A stretch of 12,425 bases of DNA from Wolinella sp052173415 (GTDB lineage Bacteria; Campylobacterota; Campylobacteria; Campylobacterales; Helicobacteraceae), in contig JBQMYQ010000044.1 of the NCBI GenBank assembly GCA_052173415.1, forward strand, positions 1-12,425. Direction: 5' to 3'. Within the stretch, counting starts at the first letter, position 1; the number at the start of each line of letters is the position of its first letter. The position numbers and the translations under genes are program-made. Shown here piece by piece: positions 1-7,844 of the stretch. Below the pieces are notes generated by a model. The model was not told the origin of the DNA. It saw only the letters and a program-made list of their open reading frames with translations, and ran no database searches.

Positions 1-151
1 TAGAGAGGGCAAAAATCGCCCCAAAAGCTAATCCTTCTGCAAAGTTACTCTTCTGGGCATTGATACTCTCGCGTAAAAACCACTCGCAGAGGGGAATCGC
101 TAGGGCAAAAATAGCGATGATGATTCCCGCTTTTAGATGTTTTGTTGGCAT
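1..151 (-). CDS. Unidentified membrane protein, N-terminal part only
   Basis: The gene runs off the left edge of the window, so only the first 50 residues are visible. The ATG at 151 follows AAGGAT, a good ribosome binding site about 5 bases upstream. The protein starts MPTKHLKAGI and has one hydrophobic segment at about residues 9-26, then a short polar stretch (WFLRESINAQKSNFAEG) and the start of a second hydrophobic run (LAFGAIFALS). This pattern fits a small multi-pass inner-membrane protein with a short positively charged N-terminus. I do not recognise the family. Candidate promoter and hairpin sequences separate it from the next minus-strand gene upstream, so it may be transcribed partly on its own. 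The reading frame is supported by the start signal and hydrophobicity, not by homology. Confidence 0.6.
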   Translation of the reverse strand, partial: MPTKHLKAGIIIAIFALAIPLCEWFLRESINAQKSNFAEGLAFGAIFALS

Positions 152-210
152 TGATATCCTTTGTTTGCGTCACCACAGAATAGATCGAATGACGATATTT
201 AGTTTGAGTA

Positions 211-216
211 TTTATA
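211..216 (-). promoter_or_regulatory. Candidate -10 box for the minus-strand gene starting at 151
   Basis: Read on the minus strand, this is TATAAA preceded by TGT. It would place the transcription start about 50 bases before the ATG at 151. Helicobacter-type sigma-80 promoters often lack a clear -35 box, and none is seen here. It is a weak call based on one hexamer. Confidence 0.3.
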
Positions 217-245
217 ACAGCACCCACCTGAATCTTTGCGATATT

Positions 246-300
246 GAGCCTCGATTCCCGCCTTGTGTGCGTTTAAAGTGGGAATCGGGCTCGATTCCCA
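246..300 (-). terminator. Competing hairpins between two minus-strand genes
   Basis: Bases 279-287 (TGGGAATCG) and 292-300 (CGATTCCCA) form a perfect 9-bp stem with a 4-base loop, 20 bases past the stop codon of the DUF4149-like gene. The arm at 280-292 can instead pair with 246-259 (GAGCC, one bulged T, then CGATTCCC) across a 20-base loop. The two structures exclude each other. On the minus strand the first hairpin is followed only by CTTTAAA, a poor U-tract, so it may act as a weak terminator, an attenuator or an mRNA stabiliser. The stems are built from the GGGAATCG word that recurs across the window. Confidence 0.45.
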
Positions 301-320
301 TCTGTTTTGGAGGCGAGGGT

Positions 321-812
321 TTATGTGCGCTTGTTCAAAGCAAAAATCCGCGCGCCAAAAAGTAAGGTAAGCGTTACGAGCAGAAGCTTGAAAACCTCTT
401 CGGATTGATGGTGCATTGAGGCGAATGCGTCGCTTGAAGTTGCGCTCTCTCCGAGCTTTTGCGCCTCTATGATGTAGGGTGTGTAGTAGAGTGTGAAGAG
501 AAAAATTAAGCCTATGCTAAGAAAGCCGAACAGCAAGAAAACAGGGCGGGAATCGCCCAATCGCAGGGCGATGAGCTCATAGATGATGATTGCAAAGGCG
601 GTGAAATTCAGCAGCACGCCTGATTTTATGAAGATTTGCGTCATTAAAATCCCAGAGTGAAATTTGCTTATCTCAAGCGCGCTAAGATAGAGCGACGCCT
701 TGAAAATCACAGGTGCGACGAATATCCCAAGCGTGATAATCGCGCCGATGGTAATCCCCAAAAGCAGGAGGTAGAGCGTTTTTACGAGGATAATGAGGCG
801 ATAGCTTGGCAT
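321..812 (-). CDS. DUF4149-like four-helix membrane protein
   Basis: The protein is 163 residues with four clear hydrophobic segments at about residues 5-29, 56-79, 88-110 and 143-158, so it is an inner-membrane protein. The N-terminal part, with its first helix leading into FVAPVIF and then a histidine-containing stretch (KFHSGILMTQIF), resembles the DUF4149/TMEM205-like family, whose function is unknown. I chose the ATG at 812 because it has AAGGA just upstream and begins directly with the first helix. The open frame extends to 902, but the extra residues are polar and have no ribosome binding site. The gene is divergent from xseA, and the gap between them holds candidate promoters for both directions. 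The family call is moderate; the coding call is firm. Confidence 0.75.
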   Translation of the reverse strand: MPSYRLIILVKTLYLLLLGITIGAIITLGIFVAPVIFKASLYLSALEISKFHSGILMTQIFIKSGVLLNFTAFAIIIYELIALRLGDSRPVFLLFGFLSIGLIFLFTLYYTPYIIEAQKLGESATSSDAFASMHHQSEEVFKLLLVTLTLLFGARIFALNKRT

Positions 813-831
813 GCGATTCCTTTTTTGCGAG

Positions 832-837
832 ATTTTA
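832..837 (-). promoter_or_regulatory. Candidate -10 box for the DUF4149-like gene
   Basis: On the minus strand this is TAAAAT preceded by GC. It lies 20 bases upstream of the ATG at 812, which implies a short 5' leader. The octamer TTTTAGCG occurs twice here on the plus strand (833-840 and 852-859), and GCGCT/AGCGC around 848-860 can form a small hairpin. No -35 box is evident. Confidence 0.3.
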
Positions 838-947
838 GCGTATTTTGGCGCTTTTAGCGCGTGCGTTGAGGCATTACGCGGGTGTTTGCGGGAATCGCAC
901 AAGATTAAATGGGAGACGAATTTGGCAACGGAGCGAAATTTGGCACG

Positions 948-970
948 ATAACACGTGCCTTGCGCGTTAT
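948..970. promoter_or_regulatory. Imperfect 23-bp palindrome upstream of xseA
   Basis: ATAAC at 948-952 and GTTAT at 966-970 are complementary, and the flanking CG pairs (954-955 and 963-964) extend the symmetry past one mismatch. It lies just before the candidate xseA promoter at 988-993, where a regulator could bind. No known operator was recognised. Confidence 0.3.
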
Positions 971-987
971 TTTAAAGCTTGCTTAGG

Positions 988-993
988 TAGAAT
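988..993 (+). promoter_or_regulatory. Candidate -10 box for the xseA-yej operon
   Basis: TAGAAT matches the sigma-70/80 -10 consensus at four of six positions and sits about 90 bases before the xseA start. AT-rich TTTTAAAG lies upstream at 970-977, but I see no convincing -35 box at standard spacing. It is the best candidate in the 273-base gap. Confidence 0.3.
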
Positions 994-1085
994 CCCGCAC
1001 TCACAGATGGGGAGCGGAATCGTGGTTAAAATCACTGAAAATAGCCATAATGGCGCATTGAGTGCGTGTGATTAAGGATTGAGCG

Positions 1086-2390
1086 ATGAGAGTGGGTGGG
1101 CGCATGGGTGCTTTAAGTGTCAGCGAGCTAAACGAGCAAATCAAGTCACTTTTGGAGGCGACTTTTTGCGCAATTTGTGTGCATGGCGAGGTGAGCAATC
1201 TCACTTATCACACGAGCGGGCACGTCTATTTGACGCTTAAGGATTCCGCTTCATCAATCCGTGCGGTGATTTTTAAAGGCAATGCCTCGCGCCTGCGCTT
1301 TAGAATCGAGCCGGGTATGGATATTACGATTTTTGGTGCGCTTTCGCTCTATGCTCCGCGGGGCGAATATCAGATTTTGGTGCAGAGTGCCGAGCCGACG
1401 GGAATCGGCGCGCGGACGCTCGCTTTCAATCAGCTTAAAGAGGAGCTGCGTAAGCTTGGTTATTTTGAGGCGAAAAATAAAAAGCCCCTGCCTCGTTTCG
1501 CGCAAAAAATCGCACTCATTACCTCGGTGAGCGGCGCAGCTTTGCAGGACATGCTGAGGGTGGCGCAAAAGCGTTGGGCTTTGGTGGAATTTTTTGTGAT
1601 TAATACCCTTGTGCAGGGCGAAGGTGCGGCGGAGATGATTGCAAAGAGTATCGCCTATGCCGATAGTATGGGCATGGACGTGATTGTTGTCGGTCGCGGA
1701 GGCGGGAGCATTGAGGATTTGTGGGCATTTAACGAGAGGGTCGTGGCTGAGGCGATTTATCACGCGAAAACGCCCATCGTATCGGCGGTCGGACATGAGA
1801 TTGATACGATGATTAGCGACTTTGTGGCGGATTTGCGTGCGCCCACACCCAGCGCGGCGATGGAGCTTATTTTGCCTGATTGCAATGAGTGGCTAATCCG
1901 ACTTGATGGGCTGTGCGAGGAGTTTGAACGACTTCTTTTGCGAAGTTTTAATGCGCACGCCGAATCGGTGGAATCGCTTGCTGTGATGATGAATCGGGTC
2001 ATGATTCCCGCAAAAATAAAAAACGCGCTCAAAGAGCTTCACACGCTGGAACAGGCGTTTTCACAGGCGTTTGTGTATCAGATTGCTAGTCGCAAGAGCG
2101 AGCTAGCGAGCCTGCCTGAGCGTTTGGAGAGCGGTTTTATGATGGCGTGGAATCTTAAAGTGCAATTAATGGAATCGCTCCTTGCGCATTATAGACAGAG
2201 CGATCCAAAGCACAAGGCGCAGGGCTATGTGCAGCTTTCACGCGCAGGAAAGGTTGTGCGGCTAGGCGAGCTCAGGGTCGCTGATGAGGTGCGACTGAGT
2301 GATGGGAGCGATTATGCGCGTGTGAGCGTGCTTGAGGTGGGTAAGATTGAAGAGACAGGCAAGATTAAAGAGGTGGGTGAGGGTGGGTGA
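1086..2390 (+). CDS. xseA: Exodeoxyribonuclease VII large subunit
   Basis: This is the catalytic large subunit of exonuclease VII, a cytoplasmic single-strand-specific DNase that works with several copies of the small subunit XseB. The 434-residue protein has the N-terminal OB-fold (about residues 8-105, with LSVSELNEQIKSLLE and HGEVSNLT), then the nuclease domain. That domain carries the signature GRGGGSIEDLWAFN at about 203-216 and VGHEIDTMISDFVADLRAPTP at about 235-255, followed by a charged helical region and a C-terminal segment. The order and motifs match H. pylori XseA closely. The ATG at 1086 follows AAGGA with 7 bases of spacing; a second ATG at 1104 is nearer the family's usual start but has a poorer site. 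The C-terminus ends in a short tandem repeat, and the stop overlaps the next gene. xseB is not in the window. Confidence 0.95.
   Translation: MRVGGRMGALSVSELNEQIKSLLEATFCAICVHGEVSNLTYHTSGHVYLTLKDSASSIRAVIFKGNASRLRFRIEPGMDITIFGALSLYAPRGEYQILVQSAEPTGIGARTLAFNQLKEELRKLGYFEAKNKKPLPRFAQKIALITSVSGAALQDMLRVAQKRWALVEFFVINTLVQGEGAAEMIAKSIAYADSMGMDVIVVGRGGGSIEDLWAFNERVVAEAIYHAKTPIVSAVGHEIDTMISDFVADLRAPTPSAAMELILPDCNEWLIRLDGLCEEFERLLLRSFNAHAESVESLAVMMNRVMIPAKIKNALKELHTLEQAFSQAFVYQIASRKSELASLPERLESGFMMAWNLKVQLMESLLAHYRQSDPKHKAQGYVQLSRAGKVVRLGELRVADEVRLSDGSDYARVSVLEVGKIEETGKIKEVGEGG
2340..2375 (+). repeat. Two 18-bp tandem repeats at the xseA 3' end
   Basis: Units at 2340-2357 and 2358-2375 encode GKIEET and GKIKEV, followed by a partial third (GEGG, stop). 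Below this lies a shorter GGTGGGTGA-type repeat that reaches the yejA start. The repeat adds a low-complexity tail to XseA and supplies the GA-rich sequence in front of yejA. Confidence 0.7.
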
Positions 2391-4189
2391 GAATGTTTAA
2401 GCTTATATTAATCTTTAGCCTCTGCGCGGGAATCGCTTTCTCTAGCGAGGGAATCGCGCTTAATGGCGAGCCAAAATATCGCCCCTTAAAGCATTTTGAT
2501 TATGTCAATCCGAGCGCGCCCAAAGGAGGGAAAATCAAGCTTCATAGGATTGGCAGTTTTGATTCGCTCAATCCTTTTATCATTCGTGGTAGCGCGGCGA
2601 CGGAAATTTCACTCATCTATGACACGCTCATGGTGCAGGCTCTTGATGAGCCTTTTAGCGAGTATGGCTTGGTGGCTGAGCGCATGGAACGCGCGCAAGA
2701 TAATAGCTATGTGATTTTTCATCTTGATAAAAGGGCGCGATTCCACGATGGGGTGGGAATCACAGCCGAAGATGTGAAATTCACCTTTGAGACGCTTATG
2801 GAGCGGGGAAGCCCCGTGTTTAGGCGATATTATGAAGATGTGAGTGAAGTGGCGGTGCTTGATTCCCACAGGGTGAAGTTTGCTTTTAAGCACAGCGATA
2901 ATCGTGAGCTTCCTCTGATTTTAGGGCAATTAGCGGTGTTGCCTAAGCATTTCTATGCGGGGAGAAAATTCGATGAAGATGTGCTTAGGATTCCCCTGGG
3001 GAGCGGGGCGTATAGGATTGCTTCGTTTAAAGTGGGCAAGGAGATTGTCTATGAGCGTGTGGCGGATTATTGGGCGAAGGATCACCCTGCGAGAATCGGG
3101 CAGTTTAATTTCGACCGCATTACGTATGAATACTACAAAGATGACACGGTGGCTTTGGAGGCGTTTCGGGCGGGGGCGTATGATCTGCGCGAGGAGAATA
3201 GCGCGAAAAATTGGGCATTAGGCTATGAAGGGAGGGCGTTACAAGGGGGTGAAATCAAAAAATTAGAGCTCACACACGCGCTCCCTAGTGGCATGCAGGG
3301 GTTTTTCTTCAATACGCGAAAGGAGCAATTCCGCGATATTCGCGTGCGAGAGGCGATTTTTTACGCCTTTGATTTTGAGTGGAGCAATAAGCACCTGTTT
3401 TTCGGTCAGTATCGGCGCACACGCAGTTTTTTTGATAATTCGCCCTTTGCCTCCGCTACGATTCCTGCACCCAAAGAGCGCACAATGCTCATAAGCCTAG
3501 GCAAAGAGGGCAAAATCCTCGATGAGCCTTTTATGATTCCCATAAATAGCGGCAATGGGAATATCCGCCCTTGGCTGCTTAAAGCGCAAGCATTACTAAA
3601 GGAGGCGGGATATCGCATGGAGGGCGGGCGGTTAGTCGATAGAGAGGGCAAGCCTTTGGTCTTTGAGCTACTGCTGGTGAGCCCCATGATGGAGCGTTTG
3701 GCGCTGCCTTTTAGGCGGAATCTAGCCATTTTGGGAATCACGATGAATGTTCGCCTTGTCGATGCGACGCAATATATCAATCGCCTGCTAGATTTTGACT
3801 ACGATATGATCGTGGGTGTAATTGCTCAAAGCTTGAGCCCGGGCAATGAGCAGCGATATTTTTGGCACTCAAGCTCTAGGAATGAGCGCGGAAGTAGGAA
3901 CTACGCGGGAATCGCAGATCGCGCGATTGATGAGGCGATTGAGTGGCTTATTAATGCGCACTCATACGAGGAGCTTATCGCGCAGACGCGACTGCTTGAT
4001 CGGCTTTTGCTGTGGGGCTATTATGTGATTCCGCATTTTCACAGTCGTAATTTTCGCGTCGCTTATTGGGATAAATTCGCTCGCCCCGAGGTCTCGCCGC
4101 GCTATGAGCTTGGTTTTTGGAGCTGGTGGATTGATGAGGAGCGCGAAAAAAGCCTCCTAGAGGCAAACCCCAGAGTGTTGAGGAAATAG
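2387..4189 (+). CDS. yejA: Periplasmic peptide-binding protein of YejABEF importer
   Basis: This is a family-5 extracellular solute-binding protein, the periplasmic receptor of a peptide ABC importer. In E. coli the YejABEF system takes up microcin C, and in other bacteria it is tied to antimicrobial-peptide tolerance. The 600-residue length is close to E. coli YejA. A Sec signal peptide occupies about residues 1-19 (KLILIFSLCAGIAFS). The mature start has the YejA-type HFDYVNPSAPKGGKIKL segment, followed by the family-5 pattern PFSEYGLVAERME and RFHDGVGITAEDVKFTFE. The start is uncertain. GTG at 2387 gives a 4-nt overlap with the xseA stop, as at other junctions in this operon. ATG at 2393 has GAGG at a good 9-base spacing. 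The substrate cannot be read from the sequence. Confidence 0.92.
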   Translation: MRMFKLILIFSLCAGIAFSSEGIALNGEPKYRPLKHFDYVNPSAPKGGKIKLHRIGSFDSLNPFIIRGSAATEISLIYDTLMVQALDEPFSEYGLVAERMERAQDNSYVIFHLDKRARFHDGVGITAEDVKFTFETLMERGSPVFRRYYEDVSEVAVLDSHRVKFAFKHSDNRELPLILGQLAVLPKHFYAGRKFDEDVLRIPLGSGAYRIASFKVGKEIVYERVADYWAKDHPARIGQFNFDRITYEYYKDDTVALEAFRAGAYDLREENSAKNWALGYEGRALQGGEIKKLELTHALPSGMQGFFFNTRKEQFRDIRVREAIFYAFDFEWSNKHLFFGQYRRTRSFFDNSPFASATIPAPKERTMLISLGKEGKILDEPFMIPINSGNGNIRPWLLKAQALLKEAGYRMEGGRLVDREGKPLVFELLLVSPMMERLALPFRRNLAILGITMNVRLVDATQYINRLLDFDYDMIVGVIAQSLSPGNEQRYFWHSSSRNERGSRNYAGIADRAIDEAIEWLINAHSYEELIAQTRLLDRLLLWGYYVIPHFHSRNFRVAYWDKFARPEVSPRYELGFWSWWIDEEREKSLLEANPRVLRK

Positions 4190-4192
4190 CCC

Positions 4193-5260
4193 GTGGGTAG
4201 ATATATTTTAAAGCGTCTAGCCCTGATGATTCCTACGCTTCTAGGGATCATCACGCTTAATTTTTTCATCATACAAGCAGCCCCCGGAGGACCTATCGAG
4301 CAGATGATTGCAAAACTTGAAAGCGTGCAGAGCTCAACAATGGGGCGTTTAGGCTCTGCAAAAGAGACTTCTCACAGCTCGTTTTATCGCGGGAATCTGG
4401 GGCTTGATAAGGAGCTCATCAGCGAGCTAGAGAAGATGTATGGTTTTGATAAGCCATTGTATGAACGCTATTTTTTAATGTTAAAAAATTATTTTGTTTT
4501 TGATTTTGGAGATAGCTTTTATCATCAGCGTCGCGTCGTGGATCTCATAGTCGATCGCCTCCCCGTCTCGATGTCTCTTGGGATTTTTAGCACGCTTTTA
4601 ATCTATCTCATCTCCATTCCGCTAGGAATCAGAAAAGCACTTAAACACGGGAGTAGATTGGATATTTTGAGTAGTTTCGTCGTCATTTTAGGGAGTGCGA
4701 TTCCCGTGTTTTTGTTTGCCATTGTGCTATTAATCCTCTTTGCAGGCGGAAGCTATTGGAGCATTTTTCCTCTGCGCGGATTAGTGAGTGAAGATTTTGA
4801 AATGCTAGGAATCGTAGATAAAATTTTTGATTACCTTTGGCACATTACATTACCGGTCCTTTCATTAACAATCGGCGGATTTGCCTCGCTTACTCTGCTT
4901 GCCAAAAACTCCTTTTTAGAAGAGATTAACAAGCAATACGTCTATACCGCGCGTGCTAAAGGTGCGAGCGAGAGACGGATTCTCTACGGGCACATCTTCC
5001 GTAATGCAATGCTCATCATCATCTCTGGATTCCCCGCGGCATTCATCGGTATGTTTTTCACTGGCTCTTTGCTTGTTGAGGTAGTCTTTTCACTCGATGG
5101 TTTGGGGCTTTTAGGCTTTGAATCGGTCATCACGCGCGACTATCCCGTCGTCTTTGGGACGCTCTATATTTTCACGCTCATCGGACTGGTCGCGACTTTG
5201 CTTAGTGATTTGACCTACACGCTCATCGACCCGAGAATCGACTTTGAGGAGCGCGCATGA
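4193..5260 (+). CDS. yejB: Peptide ABC importer permease YejB
   Basis: This is one of the two inner-membrane permeases of the importer, a member of the binding-protein-dependent transport (DppB/OppB) family. The 355 residues compare with about 364 in E. coli. It starts with the family's typical membrane segment (RYILKRLALMIPTLLGIITLNFFI) and has five further hydrophobic segments. The cytoplasmic EAA loop at about residues 250-273 (YTARAKGASERRILYGHIFR) contacts the ATPase. The GTG start lies 3 bases after the yejA stop, behind AGGAAA within the end of yejA. The stop overlaps the yejE ATG by four bases. The insertion after the first helix (residues about 40-100) is expected for the YejB subgroup. 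Confidence 0.93.
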   Translation: MGRYILKRLALMIPTLLGIITLNFFIIQAAPGGPIEQMIAKLESVQSSTMGRLGSAKETSHSSFYRGNLGLDKELISELEKMYGFDKPLYERYFLMLKNYFVFDFGDSFYHQRRVVDLIVDRLPVSMSLGIFSTLLIYLISIPLGIRKALKHGSRLDILSSFVVILGSAIPVFLFAIVLLILFAGGSYWSIFPLRGLVSEDFEMLGIVDKIFDYLWHITLPVLSLTIGGFASLTLLAKNSFLEEINKQYVYTARAKGASERRILYGHIFRNAMLIIISGFPAAFIGMFFTGSLLVEVVFSLDGLGLLGFESVITRDYPVVFGTLYIFTLIGLVATLLSDLTYTLIDPRIDFEERA

Positions 5261-6273
5261 GTGAGATTAACGCACGACGTATCGCGATTTTTAAGGCAAA
5301 TCATCGTGCCTATTTTTCGGCGTGGCTGTTGCTATTTTTGGTGCTTGTTTCGCTGTTTGCGCCTTTTATTGCAAATGATAAGCCCCTTTTGGTGCGCTTT
5401 GATGGGCGATTTTATGCGCCTATATTTTCGCAATACAGCGAGAGCTTTTTTGGTGGCGATTTTGAGAGTGAGGCGAACTACAAAGACCCCTACGTGAGGG
5501 GGCTTATCGAGGCTAAGGGGTGGATTTTTTGGGCAATTGTCCCTTATAGTTATGAGACGATTATTTATGATTTGAGTGCGCCTGCGCCGACTATTCCTGA
5601 TACAAGAAACTGGCTTGGCACTGATGATCAGGGGCGCGATGTGCTCGCAAGGCTGATTTATGGGTTTCGCATTTCGCTTGCTTTTGGCTTCACGCTTACA
5701 ATTCTTAGCTCCATGATGGGAATCCTTGCGGGTGCGCTGCAAGGCTATTATGGCGGGCGCGTGGATCTGTTTGGTCAGCGTTTTATCGAGATTTGGTCGG
5801 GCATGCCGATACTTTTTCTCATCATCATACTTTCGAGCTTCGTGCAGGTGGGGTTTTTCTGGCTACTATTTGTAATGTTGCTCTTTTCATGGATGGGGCT
5901 TGTGGGCGTGGTGCGCGCGGAGTTTTTAAAGGGGAGGAATCTTGAATATGTCAAATCTGCGCGTGCCCTTGGCGTGAGTGATAGCGTGATTATGCGGAGG
6001 CATATTTTGCCCAATGCCATGGTCGCGACGATGAGCCTTTTGCCCTTTGTGATGAGCGGATCGATTGCCACACTCACATCGCTTGATTTTTTAGGGTTTG
6101 GTCTGCCTAGCGGCGCGCCATCTTTGGGGGAATTACTCGCCCAAGGCAAGCAAAATCTCCATGCGCCGCATTTGGGATTTTGCGCCTTTTTTGCGATTGC
6201 CTTTCTTTTATCGATTCTCGTTTTTGTGGGCGAGGGCTTGCGAGATGCACTTGATCCAAGGCACATCTCATGA
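5257..6273 (+). CDS. yejE: Peptide ABC importer permease YejE
   Basis: This is the second permease of the importer, of the DppC/OppC type. The 338 residues compare with about 341 in E. coli. A first membrane helix at about residues 20-39 is followed by the long periplasmic insertion of YejE (about 40-115). Next come the DppC-type signature GTDDQGRDVLARLIYGFR at about 121-138, the core helices, and the EAA loop at about 231-254 (YVKSARALGVSDSVIMRRHI). The ATG overlaps the yejB stop by 4 bases, and its own stop overlaps the yejF ATG in the same way, which points to coupled translation at equal levels. Nothing in the sequence suggests damage. Confidence 0.93.
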   Translation: MSEINARRIAIFKANHRAYFSAWLLLFLVLVSLFAPFIANDKPLLVRFDGRFYAPIFSQYSESFFGGDFESEANYKDPYVRGLIEAKGWIFWAIVPYSYETIIYDLSAPAPTIPDTRNWLGTDDQGRDVLARLIYGFRISLAFGFTLTILSSMMGILAGALQGYYGGRVDLFGQRFIEIWSGMPILFLIIILSSFVQVGFFWLLFVMLLFSWMGLVGVVRAEFLKGRNLEYVKSARALGVSDSVIMRRHILPNAMVATMSLLPFVMSGSIATLTSLDFLGFGLPSGAPSLGELLAQGKQNLHAPHLGFCAFFAIAFLLSILVFVGEGLRDALDPRHIS

Positions 6274-7844
6274 GCTTGCTTAGGATAGAGAATTTCAGTG
6301 CCAAGCTGCATCATCAGAGCTTTGAGCTGCAAGAGATTAATCTCGCCCTAAATAGCGGGGAATCGCTAGGAATCGTAGGCGAGAGCGGAAGTGGCAAGTC
6401 GCTCCTTGCGCAGATGATTGTGCGCCTTTTGCCCGCGCGCATCATGAAGTCAAAAAGTGGTGGCATATTTTTTGAGAATCGCGAGGTTTTTACCCTCACA
6501 AATAGCGAGCTAGAGGCGCTTCGAGGCTCTAAAATAGGATATATTTTCCAAGAGCCGCTCTTGTGTCTCAATCCGCTGCACACCGTGAAAAAGCAGATTG
6601 CTGAAGCACTCACGCTCCATCGCCCCCTCTCACCGCGACTGCTCGCTAGAAGCGTCGATGAGTTGCTCGAAATGGTGGGGCTAGAGGCAATTATAAGCCA
6701 CCAAAAGTGCTTCCCGCACGAGCTTAGCGGTGGGCAGCGCCAACGCGTAATGATTGCCATGGCATTGGCGAATTCCCCTAAGCTACTGATTGCCGATGAG
6801 CCGACGACCGCGCTTGATGTGAGTGTGCAAAAGCAGATTTTAGAGCTCCTTTTTTCTTTGCAAAAAGAGCGTGATTTAGCCCTTTTGCTCATTACGCATG
6901 ATTTAGGAATCGTGCGTAAATATTGCGACAACATTGCGGTGCTAAAGGGTGGAGAAATCGTCGAATATGCGCCTGCTGGCGAGCTTTTTAGCGCGCCAAA
7001 GCACGAATATACCCGCATGCTTTTAGGCTCGCTCACTCCAAAATCGCGCGGGAATCGTGCTTTGAGCGAGGAGATTTTATTAAAATGCGAACGTGTGAAT
7101 GTCTCATTTGTTAGGCAAAAAGATTTTTTTGGGCGGGTAAAGAGCGAATTTCATGTGCTAAAAGATATAGATTTGACCCTCTGCGCGGGCGAAAGTCTGG
7201 GAATCGTAGGCGAGAGCGGAAGTGGCAAGAGCACCCTTGCGCTCGCGCTTACAAGGCTTTTAAAGAGCGAAGGGAAAATCGCACTTTTAGGCAATGATGT
7301 TAGCAAAATGAGCGAGCGTGATTTTAGGGCTTTGAGGCGCGATATTCAGATTGTTTTTCAAGATCCTTACGGGTCGCTTAGCCCTAGGCTTAGCGTGGGG
7401 GAGATTGTTACCGAGGGGCTGGAAGTGCATGCTAAAGGGCACAGGGCGAGCTTTCGCGTGCGTGCTGAGGAGATTCTTGCGCGTGTGGGGCTTGGGAGTG
7501 AGTTTGTTTCGCACTATCCTAACGAGCTTAGTGGCGGGCAGCGCCAGAGGATCGCGTTGGCTCGCGCACTCATTTTGCACCCTAAAATCGTTATCCTCGA
7601 TGAGCCTACAAGCGCGCTGGATAGGAGCATTCAGGCGCAAGTGCTGGAGCTTCTTATAAGCCTGCAAGAGGAGTATCATCTCAGCTATATCTGCATTAGC
7701 CACGATTGGCGCGTGATTGGCGCGCTGTGCGACCGAGTGGCGGTAATGCACGGGGGTGAGATTGTGGAGAGCGGGGCAGCTCAAGAGGTGATGAAAGCCC
7801 CCAAACACGCCTATACGCGCGAGCTTTTAAGTGCGATTGTGTGA
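6270..7844 (+). CDS. yejF: Tandem-ATPase subunit of peptide importer YejF
   Basis: This 524-residue cytoplasmic protein fuses two ATP-binding domains and so powers the importer as a single chain. Domain 1 has Walker A GESGSGKS at 37-44, Q-loop Q94, signature LSGGQRQ at 152-158, Walker B ending in catalytic E177 and switch H210. Domain 2 has the same elements at 314-321, Q364, 420-426, E445 and H478. All catalytic residues are present in both, so both sites should hydrolyse ATP. Each domain is followed by an oligopeptide-transporter C-terminal segment (PKHEYTRMLL and PKHAYTRELL). The two Walker A regions share an identical 30-bp DNA sequence. The gene overlaps both neighbours by 4 bases. Confidence 0.94.
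   Translation: MSLLRIENFSAKLHHQSFELQEINLALNSGESLGIVGESGSGKSLLAQMIVRLLPARIMKSKSGGIFFENREVFTLTNSELEALRGSKIGYIFQEPLLCLNPLHTVKKQIAEALTLHRPLSPRLLARSVDELLEMVGLEAIISHQKCFPHELSGGQRQRVMIAMALANSPKLLIADEPTTALDVSVQKQILELLFSLQKERDLALLLITHDLGIVRKYCDNIAVLKGGEIVEYAPAGELFSAPKHEYTRMLLGSLTPKSRGNRALSEEILLKCERVNVSFVRQKDFFGRVKSEFHVLKDIDLTLCAGESLGIVGESGSGKSTLALALTRLLKSEGKIALLGNDVSKMSERDFRALRRDIQIVFQDPYGSLSPRLSVGEIVTEGLEVHAKGHRASFRVRAEEILARVGLGSEFVSHYPNELSGGQRQRIALARALILHPKIVILDEPTSALDRSIQAQVLELLISLQEEYHLSYICISHDWRVIGALCDRVAVMHGGEIVESGAAQEVMKAPKHAYTRELLSAIV
6369..6398 (+). repeat. 30-bp exact direct repeat, copy 1 (yejF domain 1)
   Basis: It is identical to 7200-7229 and encodes the GIVGESGSGK Walker A segment of the first ATPase domain. 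The copies lie 831 bp apart, exactly 277 codons. Confidence 0.9.
7200..7229 (+). repeat. 30-bp exact direct repeat, copy 2 (yejF domain 2)
   Basis: This is the second copy of the repeat at 6369-6398, encoding the Walker A segment of the second ATPase domain in the same reading frame. It begins inside a copy of the GGGAATCG word. Confidence 0.9.

Noticed and set aside
45..227. Minus-strand open frame of 60 codons overlapping the left-edge gene
   Set aside because: It is out of frame with the ATG at 151, has no ribosome binding site and gives a mixed polar protein; the frame from 151 has a good start and clear membrane segments.
813..902. N-terminal extension of the DUF4149-like protein
   Set aside because: The extension is polar, lacks a ribosome binding site and would place the start upstream of the likely promoter.
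903..1085. Small plus-strand gene in the gap before xseA
   Set aside because: The open frame there has no ribosome binding site and no family-like features; the stretch is better read as a regulatory region.
6314..7036. 240-codon open frame antisense to yejF
   Set aside because: It is an artefact of codon usage in the opposite strand of a clear ABC ATPase; the serine-rich translation is typical of such shadows.
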